From Tissierellales bacterium (GTDB lineage Bacteria; Bacillota; Clostridia; Tissierellales; Tissierellaceae): DNA of 64,000 bases. Under the pieces are notes generated by a model. The model made no database searches, was not told where the DNA came from, and saw nothing but the letters and a program-made list of their open reading frames with translations. The position numbers and the translations under genes were made by a program. The DNA lies in assembly GCA_030146705.1 (NCBI GenBank), contig JASLBE010000044.1:62001-126000 (forward strand), in the 5' to 3' direction. Within the stretch, counting starts at the first letter, position 1; each line of letters starts with the position of its first letter. Of the stretch, positions 33,923 to 43,181 are shown one piece after another.

Positions 33923-35086
33923 TTATAATAATTTTTCAAATATACCTGCCATAACTATTGATAAGGAAGTTACTGTTGCAAGTCCTGCTATTACATATTT
34001 AGGCAGGATTACATCTAGGACTATTTGCCTTTCTTCCTCATCTTCTGTTACTGCATTTGCTATTTCATTGGATATTAAATATGTTGCTGGAAAGCCTAAT
34101 AATTGAGAAACTGAAATCCCCATAGCCATATTTTTTGATCCAACAATCTTCCAAGTTGGTAGTATATACATAAAAATATAAAGTACTACTAGTAAAACAA
34201 CAAATATAATTCCAGTTTGGAAACCTAGGGTTGCCAGGTCAGAAACTTCTATCTTTGCCAGTGAAGGTATTATACTGGCAAATACAGCCATATTTAAAAT
34301 ACCTGAACTGTTGGCTTTTTCTAATATTCTTGCAGGAACCAAGCCTAAATAAGATGTAACAGCACCTAGTAATAGGGCCCAAATAGAATAGCTAACTGGA
34401 GTAACATCCCCTAGTATCTTAGACATCCATGCAAAAAAAGCAACAATTGTTAGGCAAACAAAATTTCCAAAATACTTACTATTTTTTGTAGCAAAGGTTT
34501 CCCTAGCTTCTTCTTCAGTATCTCCTTGACTATTTGGTTTTATTCCTGTCTTCCTATATTCTTCTAAAACTTCCTTGGCTTCCTTTAATCCATAGTGGGA
34601 AGCAACTGGAGTTCCAACAAACTTTTGAACAGCATATACTATAGTTCCTAGGGCTGCAGACAGGCCAAACCCCTTATCTATTGCTGCCTTAGTCATAATT
34701 TGTGTAGATATTATTCCTCCATTTAAAATCGGCACACTAACATAAGCATTTTCCTTGCCTATAAATGGTATTATTATAATACAAGCTACAGCTGCTAAAA
34801 TCATAGATATAATTGCTAAAAGCACAGTCCTCCACTCTGCTATTAATTCCTTAATATTTATCATGGTTCCCATGTGAAATATTAAAAATGGTCCAGCTAT
34901 TTGTCCAAGCTCTGTTAAGCCTGCTTGGGCTATAATATCCGCTGGTAGAACTTTAGTCATAAAGCCTATTAAAAATAATATTAAGCTGACAAAAACAGCT
35001 GATAGTTTTGCCTTGGTAAGGACTCCTAAATAATCCCCTATACCAAAAATCAATATACTTATAAATAAGTACTTAAACATTTCCAT
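33923..35086 (-). CDS. Polytopic membrane transporter, possibly sodium/glutamate-symporter-like
   Basis: A 387-residue protein with about 10 hydrophobic segments and one charged central loop (about 165-205, EAKEVLEEYRKTGIKPNSQG). Segments include GPFLIFHMGTMINIKELIAEW and ILNGGIISTQIMTKAAIDKG. A second half has LGLVPARILEKANSSGILN and SQLLGFPATYLISNEIANAV. Two similar halves are plausible. The general layout recalls GltS-type symporters, but I see no decisive motif. Strong AGGAGGG site and its own promoter. Its gamma-glutamyltransferase partner suggests that it imports or exports a glutamate conjugate. Confidence 0.7.
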   Translation of the reverse strand: MEMFKYLFISILIFGIGDYLGVLTKAKLSAVFVSLILFLIGFMTKVLPADIIAQAGLTELGQIAGPFLIFHMGTMINIKELIAEWRTVLLAIISMILAAVACIIIIPFIGKENAYVSVPILNGGIISTQIMTKAAIDKGFGLSAALGTIVYAVQKFVGTPVASHYGLKEAKEVLEEYRKTGIKPNSQGDTEEEARETFATKNSKYFGNFVCLTIVAFFAWMSKILGDVTPVSYSIWALLLGAVTSYLGLVPARILEKANSSGILNMAVFASIIPSLAKIEVSDLATLGFQTGIIFVVLLVVLYIFMYILPTWKIVGSKNMAMGISVSQLLGFPATYLISNEIANAVTEDEEERQIVLDVILPKYVIAGLATVTSLSIVMAGIFEKLL

Positions 35087-35130
35087 AAATATCCCTCCTA
35101 AATTATCTTAATCTTTTTTATATTTCGTCC

Positions 35131-35159
35131 ATTATATATAATATAGAGTAATATTACAA
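35131..35159 (-). promoter_or_regulatory. Promoter of the transporter-ggt unit
   Basis: TTGTAA (35154-35159) and TATAAT (35131-35136), 17 bases apart on the minus strand. Confidence 0.65.
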
Positions 35160-35213
35160 TGGTTTTTTATAATTTAAGCTTATATTCTAAATTTTCCGAG
35201 AAAATTTAAGAAA

Positions 35214-35247
35214 AAAACCAGAAAACTCTTAAGTTTCCTGGTTTTTA
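35214..35247 (-). terminator. Terminator of the pyr operon
   Basis: 14-bp stem with one mismatch (AAAACCAG...CTGGTTTT) followed by a T-run on the minus strand, just after the pyrE stop. Confidence 0.88.
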
Positions 35248-35258
35248 TTTATTATCTA

Positions 35259-35822
35259 TTATTTATTCTTTAAAAACCTACTACCTGGCTTGACTATTTC
35301 CAAGCCTTCCTTACACATTGGACACTCATCCTCATCATAAGTATTTATATCCACCTTAGTTGCTGCATATAAAGGGTAGTCAAAATTTCCATTAGTCCTA
35401 TCTACTAGGGAGGCAACTCCCACAATTTCTCCACCTAAATCCCTTACTGCTTCTATGGCTTCCTTGGCAGATTTACCTGTTGTTACAACATCTTCAGTAA
35501 TTAAAATCTTTTCCCCTTTAGAGATTTCAAACCCCCTCCTAAGGGTCATTTTCCCATCAACCCTTTCTGTAAATATAGCAGGCTTTCCTAACTGCCTACC
35601 AATCTCATAGGCTACAATTATCCCCCCCATAGCCGGTCCAACAACCTTATCTATTTCTAGTTTCCTAAGGTTTTCTACCACTGGTTTTAGGGCTTCTTCT
35701 GCCATTTGGGGGTTTTGTAAAAGTCTTGCACATTGAACATATCCATCACTATGCTTACCTGAAGACAGCATAAAATGTCCACTTAATAGGGCATTTGATT
35801 TTTTTAAAAGTTCTAAGCTCAT
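35259..35822 (-). CDS. pyrE: Orotate phosphoribosyltransferase
   Basis: Joins orotate and PRPP to form OMP. The 187-residue protein has SSGKHSDGYVQCARLL, the PRPP-binding motif ILITEDVVTTGKSAKEAIEA (about 105-125) and a C-terminal CPMCKEG pair of cysteines of unknown role. It is the last gene of pyrB-I-C-F-K-D-E, 10 nt after pyrD, with an AGGAGGAAG site. Confidence 0.97.
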   Translation of the reverse strand: MSLELLKKSNALLSGHFMLSSGKHSDGYVQCARLLQNPQMAEEALKPVVENLRKLEIDKVVGPAMGGIIVAYEIGRQLGKPAIFTERVDGKMTLRRGFEISKGEKILITEDVVTTGKSAKEAIEAVRDLGGEIVGVASLVDRTNGNFDYPLYAATKVDINTYDEDECPMCKEGLEIVKPGSRFLKNK

Positions 35823-35832
35823 AATCTTCCTC

Positions 35833-36726
35833 CTATATTATCTTCCTAATTTCATCTAATGATTTTATATTTTCCCTTTCCATATAAGACTCCAAATCTT
35901 TTATTATATCAAGGGCTAAGTCTGGTTTAATAAAGTTTCCGCTACCAATTTGTACAGCACTAGCCCCAGCCATTATAAACTCTATAACATCTTCAAAGTT
36001 AGTTATGCCACCAATACCTATAACTGGGATATCAACCACACTGGCAACCTCCCAAACCATCCTAAGAGCTATGGGCTTTATACAAGGCCCTGATAGGCCT
36101 GCTGTCTTATTTTCAAAAATAGGTTTCCTCTTGTATATGTCTATTGCAAGAGCATTAAAAGTATTGACCAGGGAAAGTCCATCAGCTCCGGCTTCCTCAC
36201 AAGCCCTGGCCATCTCCTTAATATTTTCCGCATTGGGAGAAAGCTTAACTATTAGGGGTTTGCTTACTAGCTTCCTAACCTCCCTAACAATATGCCTAGC
36301 ATCTTCGGTTTTAATACCAAAGGCCATCCCACCCTCCTTAACATTAGGGCAGGATATATTTAGTTCTATCATATCTACTGAACTTTTGTTTAATAGTTTC
36401 GCCCCCTCTAAGTATTCTTCCAAGTAACCACCGCCAAGGTTGGCTATAATATTAGTATCCTTTTTTTCAAGAAATTTTAAGTCGTTGGCAATAAATTCCT
36501 CTATTCCTTCATTTTGTAAACCTATACTATTCATCAATCCACTGGCTACTTCGTGGATTCTCCTCCCCTTGTTTCCAGCTCTTTTGTTATAGGTAATGCC
36601 AGTTGTACAAATTCCACCTAGCCTGGCTATATCAAAATACTCATCAAATTCCCTTCCATTGGAAAAGGTACCTGAGGCTGCTATGATTGGATTTTTAAAT
36701 TCTATATTCCCTATCTTTACCTTCAT
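35833..36726 (-). CDS. pyrD: Dihydroorotate dehydrogenase B, catalytic subunit
   Basis: A class 1B FMN enzyme of 297 residues, oxidising dihydroorotate with NAD+ through the PyrK subunit. Marks: [34 protein letters not shown] (catalytic Cys region about 130-145), [11 protein letters not shown], and [28 protein letters not shown] for FMN phosphate. The ATG overlaps the pyrK stop by four bases, so the two subunits are translationally coupled. Confidence 0.98.
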   Translation of the reverse strand: MKVKIGNIEFKNPIIAASGTFSNGREFDEYFDIARLGGICTTGITYNKRAGNKGRRIHEVASGLMNSIGLQNEGIEEFIANDLKFLEKKDTNIIANLGGGYLEEYLEGAKLLNKSSVDMIELNISCPNVKEGGMAFGIKTEDARHIVREVRKLVSKPLIVKLSPNAENIKEMARACEEAGADGLSLVNTFNALAIDIYKRKPIFENKTAGLSGPCIKPIALRMVWEVASVVDIPVIGIGGITNFEDVIEFIMAGASAVQIGSGNFIKPDLALDIIKDLESYMERENIKSLDEIRKII

Positions 36727-37454
36727 TTAAAAATTACCTCCCTAGAACTAAAAACTGGTCCTTCCTTGCAAACCCTTTTCATCCCATTGGTCGTTTCAAC
36801 AGTACAGCCCATACAAGCCCCTATACCACAGGCCATATGACTTTCCATAGAAATTTCTAAGTCAACCTTGCCCCTGCAAAGATCCGCCAGAGCCTTCATC
36901 ATATTCATAGGTCCACACCCAATTACTAGGTCATAGTTTTCAGGTTTTAAAATTTCTGTAACATAACCCTTGTGTCCCTTGACACCAGTTTCCGTTGCCA
37001 GGTTTATTTCTCCAACATAAGCACTAAACTCCTCAGTATAATATGGCTCATCCCTAAAGCCAGCATACAAGTCCACCCTACCACTAAGTTTTTTAGCAAG
37101 GTATAAAAGTGGAGCTATACCTATTCCACCAGCAACCAAGGCAACTTTTTTGCCCTCCTTGATTTCAAACCCCTTGCCTAAGGGTCCAAGTAGTTTAATA
37201 GCTTCTCCTTCCTTAAGCCTATTAATAAGTTGAGTCCCCCTGCCCTTAACCTCATAAAGGAAGGTAATTTCACCATCTTTAAAATCTGATATTGAAATAG
37301 GTCTTGGAAGGAAGGGTTCTGTCCCATCCCAGGCCTTTAGCATAAAAAATTGTCCTGGTTCTCCTTTTAGACTAGTCTTAACCCCTATTTTATATATAGA
37401 TTCACTAACTTTTTCCTTAAAAGTTACAAGTCCATCTAGATAACTATCCTTCAT
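36723..37454 (-). CDS. pyrK: Dihydroorotate dehydrogenase B, electron transfer subunit
   Basis: A 243-residue FAD/[2Fe-2S] subunit passing electrons from PyrD to NAD+. FAD region PRPISISDF (about 50-58), NAD region [21 protein letters not shown] (about 105-125), and the iron-sulfur cysteines in [16 protein letters not shown]...RVCKEGPVF (about 207-235). It overlaps pyrF by 11 nt and pyrD by 4 nt. The GGGAGGACATTA site lies in the end of pyrF. Confidence 0.97.
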   Translation of the reverse strand: MKDSYLDGLVTFKEKVSESIYKIGVKTSLKGEPGQFFMLKAWDGTEPFLPRPISISDFKDGEITFLYEVKGRGTQLINRLKEGEAIKLLGPLGKGFEIKEGKKVALVAGGIGIAPLLYLAKKLSGRVDLYAGFRDEPYYTEEFSAYVGEINLATETGVKGHKGYVTEILKPENYDLVIGCGPMNMMKALADLCRGKVDLEISMESHMACGIGACMGCTVETTNGMKRVCKEGPVFSSREVIFK

Positions 37455-38298
37455 TAATGTCCTCCCTCATTTTTAAAACTGCTTCCCTAGTATATTTATC
37501 AAAGTTTTCAACCCCATCTTCAAAGTTCATATAATACTTTATAATCCCCCTAGAAGAGTTTACAACTCCAGCATTTCCATTTATTAAATACTTCCTAACA
37601 TCCTGGCCCTTGGCTCCTTGGGCCCCATAACCTGGGATTAAGAAAAACATCTTCTTATATCTTTCTCTAATTTCCACAGCCTCTTCTTGGTGGGTGCCTC
37701 CGACTACCCCACCTAGGGAAGAAAAGCCATATTCTCCCAAGAAGTCTCCTCCTAATTCTTCTAGCCTATCCCCTACATGGTAGTAGACTTCTTTACCATC
37801 TGCCTTTAAATATTCTATATCCTTGGCTCCAGGATTAGAGGTCCTAAGAAGGACAAAAATCCCTTTTTTCCCTTCTTTTAAATAATCTAAGTATGGGCTT
37901 ATACTGTCAAAGCCCATATAAGGATTAACCGTTATAAAATCTGTTTCAAAGTCACCTGTAAAATGGGCCCTTGCATACATTTTTCCTGTATTGGCTATAT
38001 CTCCTCTTTTTATGTCTCCAATGGACAAGATATTTTTCTCTCTTAGGTAGTCAAGGGTCCTCTTATAGCTTTTAAGACCTTCTAGTCCGTAGGCTTCATA
38101 ATAGGCTATTTGAAGCTTATAAATAGGTACTAGGTCACAAGTAGCATCAATTATCCTCTTATTAAACTGAAAGATACTTTCTTCAACAGTCCCATATTTA
38201 CGGACCCACTCTTTAGGAATATAGTCCATATCTGTATCAAGGCCAACACAAACATTGCCCTTTTTTTCAACCTCTTTAAAAAGTCTATCTATAACCAC
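37444..38298 (-). CDS. pyrF: Orotidine 5'-phosphate decarboxylase (long, type 2)
   Basis: Forms UMP from OMP. At 284 residues it is of the longer PyrF type 2 rather than the 235-residue Bacillus type. Marks: NVCVGLDTDMDYIPKEW, the catalytic ILSIGDIKRGDIANTGKMYA (Asp-Lys-Asp tetrad region, about 91-110), TVNPYMGFDSISPYL and LIPGYGAQG. The start is GTG with AAGGAG at eight bases. Confidence 0.96.
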   Translation of the reverse strand: MVIDRLFKEVEKKGNVCVGLDTDMDYIPKEWVRKYGTVEESIFQFNKRIIDATCDLVPIYKLQIAYYEAYGLEGLKSYKRTLDYLREKNILSIGDIKRGDIANTGKMYARAHFTGDFETDFITVNPYMGFDSISPYLDYLKEGKKGIFVLLRTSNPGAKDIEYLKADGKEVYYHVGDRLEELGGDFLGEYGFSSLGGVVGGTHQEEAVEIRERYKKMFFLIPGYGAQGAKGQDVRKYLINGNAGVVNSSRGIIKYYMNFEDGVENFDKYTREAVLKMREDINEG

Positions 38299-38310
38299 AA
38301 CACCATCTCC

Positions 38311-39510
38311 TTATATAGAATATTTTTCATTTTTATACTTAACCAGGCCCTCTCTAATAGTTGCTACAACCTCGCCCCTATATTCCTTGCCTACAAAAGC
38401 TGTGTTTTTTCCCTTAGACTTAAATTCACTTGGGTTTATCTTAACCCTACTATCTAGGTCTACTAAGACTAGGTTTCCCTTGAAGCCCTCCCTAATCCTT
38501 CCTTGGTCTAGACCCATTATTTCACTTGGATTTGTGGCCATTAACTCTGTTAATTTAGCCAAACTTATATGGTTCTTATATACTAATTCTGTATAGCAAA
38601 TTGAAAAGGCTGTTTCAAGTCCAACCATACCTGGTGCTCCATTTCTTTTATTTTCCTCTGTGTGGGGAGCGTGGTCTGTTCCTATTGCATCTACTATGCC
38701 TGTTTTAATCCCTTCTATTATGGCCAAGTTATCATCTAGTTTCCTAATTGGTGGATTTACCCTATAATCCATATTATTTAAAGCTATATGGTGGGGAGTA
38801 ACCTCACAAGTCACCCTAGTATTTTTAGCCTTAAAAATTCCTATGGCTTCTATGGCCTCCTTGGTACTAACATGAGATAGGTGGAGGTGGCAACCTGTAA
38901 CCTGTGAAAGGTAAAGGTCCCTAAGGGTAATTATATTTTCAGAAATCCTATAGTCAATTGGAGTAAGTTCCATATCCTCTGCATGGGTCATTACTATTAA
39001 ATCTTTTTCCCTAGCCTTGACCATAGCATCATAAGTTACCTTATTAGATACAACCCCATGACCATCATCAGATATTACCTTGACCTTCCTTCTGTCAATT
39101 CCCTCTAGGTGGTCCAAACTTTTACCATCAAACTTATCTGTAACAGATACAACCTGGTGGATATCTATTAAGTCCAGGTCTTTAGACCTATTTAAAACAT
39201 AGTCAACAACCTCCATATTACTAGCAATAGGGTTGGTGTTTGCCATTAGGTTTACAAAAGTATAGCCACCTCTTAAGGCAGCTAAACTTCCAGTTTCTAA
39301 ATCTTCTTTTTCCGTAAAACCTGGCTCTCTAAAATGTGCATGTAAATCTACAAAAGAAGGCATAACTACAAGACCCTCTCCATTAATAGTTTCAACATCA
39401 TAAGTTAAATTACTAGCAATTTCTTTAATAAGTCCATCCTCTATATATATGTCTCCTAACCTATCTATTTCCCTATCCACTAATCTTGCATTCTTTATTA
39501 TTAAATTCAT
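38311..39510 (-). CDS. pyrC: Dihydroorotase
   Basis: A 399-residue type I dihydroorotase that closes carbamoyl-aspartate. Zn ligands in DLHAHFREPGFTEKED (about 55-70), further metal ligands in MTHAEDMELT and HLHLSHVSTKEA (about 205-216), and the catalytic GTDHAPHTEENK (about 273-284). Length is standard. Good GGAGGTAAATT site; 12 nt upstream of pyrF. Confidence 0.97.
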   Translation of the reverse strand: MNLIIKNARLVDREIDRLGDIYIEDGLIKEIASNLTYDVETINGEGLVVMPSFVDLHAHFREPGFTEKEDLETGSLAALRGGYTFVNLMANTNPIASNMEVVDYVLNRSKDLDLIDIHQVVSVTDKFDGKSLDHLEGIDRRKVKVISDDGHGVVSNKVTYDAMVKAREKDLIVMTHAEDMELTPIDYRISENIITLRDLYLSQVTGCHLHLSHVSTKEAIEAIGIFKAKNTRVTCEVTPHHIALNNMDYRVNPPIRKLDDNLAIIEGIKTGIVDAIGTDHAPHTEENKRNGAPGMVGLETAFSICYTELVYKNHISLAKLTELMATNPSEIMGLDQGRIREGFKGNLVLVDLDSRVKINPSEFKSKGKNTAFVGKEYRGEVVATIREGLVKYKNEKYSI

Positions 39511-39573
39511 AATTTACCTCCACTTTCAGAGCCATTTTTCAAAATTTTCCTACTATTTCCTACAAATTTTTTA

Positions 39574-40008
39574 TTATTCCCAAGAATAAATATGGTCACA
39601 ATACTTGCACTTGTACCTTCCAGTACCGTCTTCTATTAGTTCAAATTTATGGACAATTCCCCTCTCACTAGAAGTTACACACCTTGGGTTGTTACAATCT
39701 ATAATACCCTCTATTTCCTTTGGTAACTCCAAGTTTATCTTTTCTTTAATACTTTCGTCCTCTATTATATTTATAGTAATTTCAGGATCTATAAAGCCCA
39801 AGGCCTTTAAGTCTAAATCCATTACATTTTCTATTTTTATCATATCCTTACAACCACGCTTCTTACTCTTGGCATTCATTATAAGGGCAACTGTAAACTC
39901 TGCCTTATCCAAGCCTAAGTACTTAAAGATGAAAAATCCTGATCCTGGCTTTATATGATCAATTACTATTCCCTGCTTAATTGAATTTATACTTAATTTA
40001 TTAGCCAT
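39574..40008 (-). CDS. pyrI: Aspartate carbamoyltransferase regulatory subunit
   Basis: A 144-residue allosteric subunit that binds nucleotides and joins PyrB trimers into the E. coli-like holoenzyme. The N-terminal nucleotide-binding domain has [17 protein letters not shown] and the Lys-rich [18 protein letters not shown]. The C-terminal zinc domain has CNNPRC and CKYC at the expected spacing. PyrI is absent from Bacillus but occurs in Clostridia, and here the pathway seems to have both allosteric (PyrI) and transcriptional (PyrR-type) control. The start overlaps the pyrB stop as TAATG. Confidence 0.96.
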   Translation of the reverse strand: MANKLSINSIKQGIVIDHIKPGSGFFIFKYLGLDKAEFTVALIMNAKSKKRGCKDMIKIENVMDLDLKALGFIDPEITINIIEDESIKEKINLELPKEIEGIIDCNNPRCVTSSERGIVHKFELIEDGTGRYKCKYCDHIYSWE

Positions 40009-40931
40009 TATTTCGCCCCCAATATCTTTACTATAAGTGCCATCCTCATATACATTCCAAACTCTGCCTGCCTAAAATACCAGGCCCTTGGATCCTTGTC
40101 AACCTCCATAGCTATTTCATTTACCCTTGGTAGGGGATGGAGGATGGCCAAGTCTTTTTTGGCATTTTCAAGTTTTTTAAGGTCTAATATATAGCTATCC
40201 TTAAGCCTAACATAGTCAGCTTCGTTAAAGAATCTTTCCTTTTGAACCCTAGTCATATAAAGAACATCTAGGTCCCCTATAACATCTTCTAACCTTTCTA
40301 CTTCACAGTAGTCACAATTTGACTTGTCTAAAACCTGGGTCTTTATATACTCAGGTATTTCAAGTTCTTCCGGAGATATTAAGACAAATTTAATATTCTC
40401 ATACCTACTCATAGTTTTTATTAAGGAGTGGACAGTCCTACCAAACTTCAAGTCTCCACACATTCCTATAGTTAAGTCTTTAAACCCTCCCTTAGCCTGC
40501 CTAATGGTTAAAATATCGGCCAAGGTTTGAGTTGGGTGCTGGTGGCCACCGTCTCCTGCATTAATTATTGGCGTATCTGTAAAATCTGCAACATATCTTG
40601 GTGCCCCTTCTTTCGGGTGCCTCATTGCAATTATATCTGTATAGCAAGCAACAGTCCTAACTGTGTCTGCCAGGTTTTCTCCCTTCTTTACAGAAGATGA
40701 CCCTGCATCTGAAAAACCTATCACCTGGCCTCCCAGCCTAAGCATAGCAGCTTCAAAGCTTAACCTAGTCCTGGTACTAGGTTCATAGAAAAGTGTTCCT
40801 AGAAGTTTGCCCTTACATAGGTCTTCGTAGTCACTAGGTTTTTCTATAATGTCCTGTGCTAAACTAATAATCTCTTCTAACTCCTCAACACTTAAGTCTG
40901 TTGGGTCTAGTAAATCTCTACCTTTTATCAT
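40008..40931 (-). CDS. pyrB: Aspartate carbamoyltransferase catalytic subunit
   Basis: The first committed pyrimidine step, carbamoyl phosphate plus aspartate. The 307 residues contain [15 protein letters not shown] (carbamoyl phosphate loop, about 50-64), the [12 protein letters not shown] loop (about 77-90), [12 protein letters not shown] (about 131-142) and [10 protein letters not shown] (about 265-274). Leads the seven-gene pyr operon behind an attenuator leader. No carAB or pyrR is visible in the window. Confidence 0.98.
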   Translation of the reverse strand: MIKGRDLLDPTDLSVEELEEIISLAQDIIEKPSDYEDLCKGKLLGTLFYEPSTRTRLSFEAAMLRLGGQVIGFSDAGSSSVKKGENLADTVRTVACYTDIIAMRHPKEGAPRYVADFTDTPIINAGDGGHQHPTQTLADILTIRQAKGGFKDLTIGMCGDLKFGRTVHSLIKTMSRYENIKFVLISPEELEIPEYIKTQVLDKSNCDYCEVERLEDVIGDLDVLYMTRVQKERFFNEADYVRLKDSYILDLKKLENAKKDLAILHPLPRVNEIAMEVDKDPRAWYFRQAEFGMYMRMALIVKILGAK

Positions 40932-40978
40932 AATTTGCCTCCTTTATATTTAGGTTCTACCTTAAAAGGAATAGTTAT

Positions 40979-41080
40979 AAAAAAAGCCTTCCATTAAAGG
41001 AAGGCGCAATTATTCTAGGTAAAATTTTTTTATGCTATCCTTCCTAGCCTCTCTGGGTTAGTTTAAAGGTTCTCACTTCT
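40979..41080 (-). promoter_or_regulatory. pyr leader: PyrR-binding site and attenuator terminator
   Basis: On the minus strand the leader contains CCCAGAGAGGCTAGGAAGGA (about 41036-41055), a close match to the PyrR RNA-binding loop of Bacillus pyr attenuators. It is followed by a GCCTTCC/GGAAGGC terminator hairpin with seven T (40979-41005). UMP-bound PyrR would favour termination before pyrB. A possible promoter (TGGATT, 17 bases, extended TGT-TAAAGT) lies near 41085-41115. Confidence 0.85.
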
Positions 41081-41147
41081 TAATACTTTAACACAAGATT
41101 TTTTAAAAATCCACTCTTAATTTATTTTTTATTTTACAATTTTTTTC

Positions 41148-41175
41148 TTGACAGTTTTTATTTATATGCTATACT
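41148..41175 (+). promoter_or_regulatory. Promoter of metNIQ
   Basis: TTGACA (41148-41153) and TATACT (41170-41175) with a 16-base spacer. Confidence 0.8.
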
Positions 41176-41181
41176 AGTCCA

Positions 41182-41482
41182 TAACAAAGAAAAACAAGAT
41201 AATAAATTAGCTATGAGAAGAAAAGTAGGTTTATGATGGTCTATACAGAGAGCCCTATTAGGTGAGAGAGGGTTAGAAATAGTTTACTGAAAATGGTCTT
41301 TGAGCTTAATTGTCGAGAGTTTACTTTAGACATTTACGGCACTCACACGTTATAGTGATAGGGTATAAAAGGTTTAATCCGGAGTACCTGATGAGGTATA
41401 GTACTGTGAGGTCTATATAAACTAGGGTGGTAACGCGAAGCTTTCGTCCCTTGCTTATGCAAGGGGTGGAGGCTTTTTTTGA
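41182..41482 (+). promoter_or_regulatory. T-box riboswitch, methionine specifier
   Basis: A complete T-box leader. The conserved AGGGTGGTAACGCG (41424-41437) precedes a long terminator hairpin (about 41438-41480). Stem I carries AGAGAG and GGTGAGAGAGG distal elements. The specifier loop reads GAAA-ATG-GTCTTTGAGC, aligning with GAAA-GGC-ATTCTTGAGC of the Bacillus glyQS leader. The ATG specifier (41293-41295) means it senses uncharged tRNA-Met, matching the downstream methionine transporter. Confidence 0.95.
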
Positions 41483-41510
41483 TTTTATTATATATAAATG
41501 AGGTGGTTTA

Positions 41511-42521
41511 ATGATTCAAATTTCTAATTTAAATAAAACATTTAATATAGATGGGCAAAAGGTCCAGGCAATAAATGATGTTTCATTAAATATAGAAGAT
41601 GGGGATATCTATGGAATTATTGGATATTCAGGGGCTGGAAAGTCTACTCTCCTAAGGTGTATTAATAGGCTTGAGGAGGCTGATAGTGGCAGTATTAAAA
41701 TTGATGGAGTAGATATTACCAAGTTAAAAAATGAAAGCTTAAGAGATGAGAAGAAAAAAATAGGAATGATCTTCCAGCACTTTAACCTCTTACAGCAAAA
41801 AACAGTTTATGAAAATATTGCCTTCCCAATGGAGATTAGCAATTATTCTAGGGCTGATATAAACAAGAGGGTAAATGAACTTTTAGCCTATGTTGACCTG
41901 GAAGATAAAAAAGATTCTTACCCTAACCAGCTTAGTGGGGGGCAGAAGCAAAGGGTTGCCATTGCAAGGGCCATTTCAACTAGGCCCAAGCTCTTACTTA
42001 GTGATGAAGGAACTTCTGCCCTAGACCCAAGGACTACCCAGTCTATCTTGGACCTTTTAAAGCAAGTTAATAAGGACCTAGGCATAACAATAGTTATGGT
42101 GACCCACCAGATGGAAGTAGTAAAGGACATTTGTGAGAAGGTTGCCATTATGGAAAAGGGTAGGGTAATTGAAAATGATACTGTTGAGAATATTTTCACT
42201 AGGCCTAAATCAAAAACTTCTAAGCTGTTCATATCTTCTCTTAAGGGAGAAGTTGAGGAAGATATTATTGACTCCTCCAAGTATGATGGGAAAATTATCA
42301 GGCTTAGCTTCCTAGGAGATTCTGCCAAGGAGCCTGTTATATCTCAACTTATTAGAAGCTTTAATATAGATGTAAATATCTTATCTGGCAATATAAACAA
42401 GTTGCAAAAGTCTAAGGTTGGACACTTAATTGTAGAACTTATAGGAGATGAAAATGAAGTGGAAAATTCCCTTGCTTACTTAGAAGAAAATTGTAGTATT
42501 AAGTGGGAGGTGATGGAATGA
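41511..42521 (+). CDS. metN: Methionine ABC transporter ATP-binding protein
   Basis: A 336-residue ATPase of the MetNIQ methionine importer. Walker A GYSGAGKSTLLRCINRLEEA (about 38-57), LSGGQKQRVAIARA (about 140-153) and LLLSDEGTSALDP are followed by a C-terminal NIL/ACT-like regulatory domain (about 260-336, IIRLSFLGDSAKEPVISQLI) that senses methionine. The stop overlaps the metI start. Controlled by the Met T-box. Confidence 0.97.
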   Translation: MIQISNLNKTFNIDGQKVQAINDVSLNIEDGDIYGIIGYSGAGKSTLLRCINRLEEADSGSIKIDGVDITKLKNESLRDEKKKIGMIFQHFNLLQQKTVYENIAFPMEISNYSRADINKRVNELLAYVDLEDKKDSYPNQLSGGQKQRVAIARAISTRPKLLLSDEGTSALDPRTTQSILDLLKQVNKDLGITIVMVTHQMEVVKDICEKVAIMEKGRVIENDTVENIFTRPKSKTSKLFISSLKGEVEEDIIDSSKYDGKIIRLSFLGDSAKEPVISQLIRSFNIDVNILSGNINKLQKSKVGHLIVELIGDENEVENSLAYLEENCSIKWEVME

Positions 42522-43159
42522 TTGATTTAATTATACCCTCATTTTTTGAAACCCTATATATGGTTTTTACATCAGGAGTTTTTGCAGTTATTATTGGTTT
42601 TCCTTTTGGTGTGGTCTTAACTTTAACTGAAAAGAATGGTCTTGCTGAAAATTTATTTATAAATAAACTAATAAATATTGTGATAAATATTTTAAGGTCT
42701 ATCCCTTTTATTATCTTAGTAATAATCCTATTTCCCCTTTCAAAATTAATTGTTGGAACTAGGATAGGTACAACAGCATCAATTGTTCCCCTAGTTGTAT
42801 CTGCAGCTCCCTTTGTTGCTAGGATTACAGAATCTAGTATCAAGGAGGTAGATAGGGGTGTTATAGAATTAGGTGTATCTATGGGGGCCAGTAATTTTGA
42901 AATAATAAGAAAAATATTAATTCCAGAAGCCCTACCAGCTATAATTTCTGGGGTTACCTTGACCCTAGTAAATCTAATTGGATATTCTGCTATGGTTGGT
43001 GCTATTGGTGGTGGAGGACTAGGTGACTTGGCCCTACAATATGGCCACTACCGTCCTAATCCTAAAATACTTTTTACTTCTGTTTTAATAATTGTTTTAC
43101 TTGTTCAATTAGTTCAATTTCTTGGTGATCAACTCACTAAAAGATTTGATAAAAGGTAG
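42518..43159 (+). CDS. metI: Methionine ABC transporter permease
   Basis: A 213-residue permease with five membrane segments and the ABC-binding EAA loop ELGVSMGASNFEIIRKILIPEALP (about 130-153). The ATG at 42518 overlaps the metN stop as ATGA with GGGAGGTGATGGA upstream; the longer frame from 42503 would start inside metN without a site. Confidence 0.96.
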   Translation: MIDLIIPSFFETLYMVFTSGVFAVIIGFPFGVVLTLTEKNGLAENLFINKLINIVINILRSIPFIILVIILFPLSKLIVGTRIGTTASIVPLVVSAAPFVARITESSIKEVDRGVIELGVSMGASNFEIIRKILIPEALPAIISGVTLTLVNLIGYSAMVGAIGGGGLGDLALQYGHYRPNPKILFTSVLIIVLLVQLVQFLGDQLTKRFDKR

Positions 43160-43181
43160 TTAACTTAAAGGAGGAATGAAA

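Noticed and set aside
41296..41302. TTT (Phe) as specifier of the metNIQ T-box
   Set aside because: Alignment with the glyQS leader (GAAA-codon-R-TCTT-GAGC) puts ATG in the specifier position, and the downstream genes are a methionine transporter.
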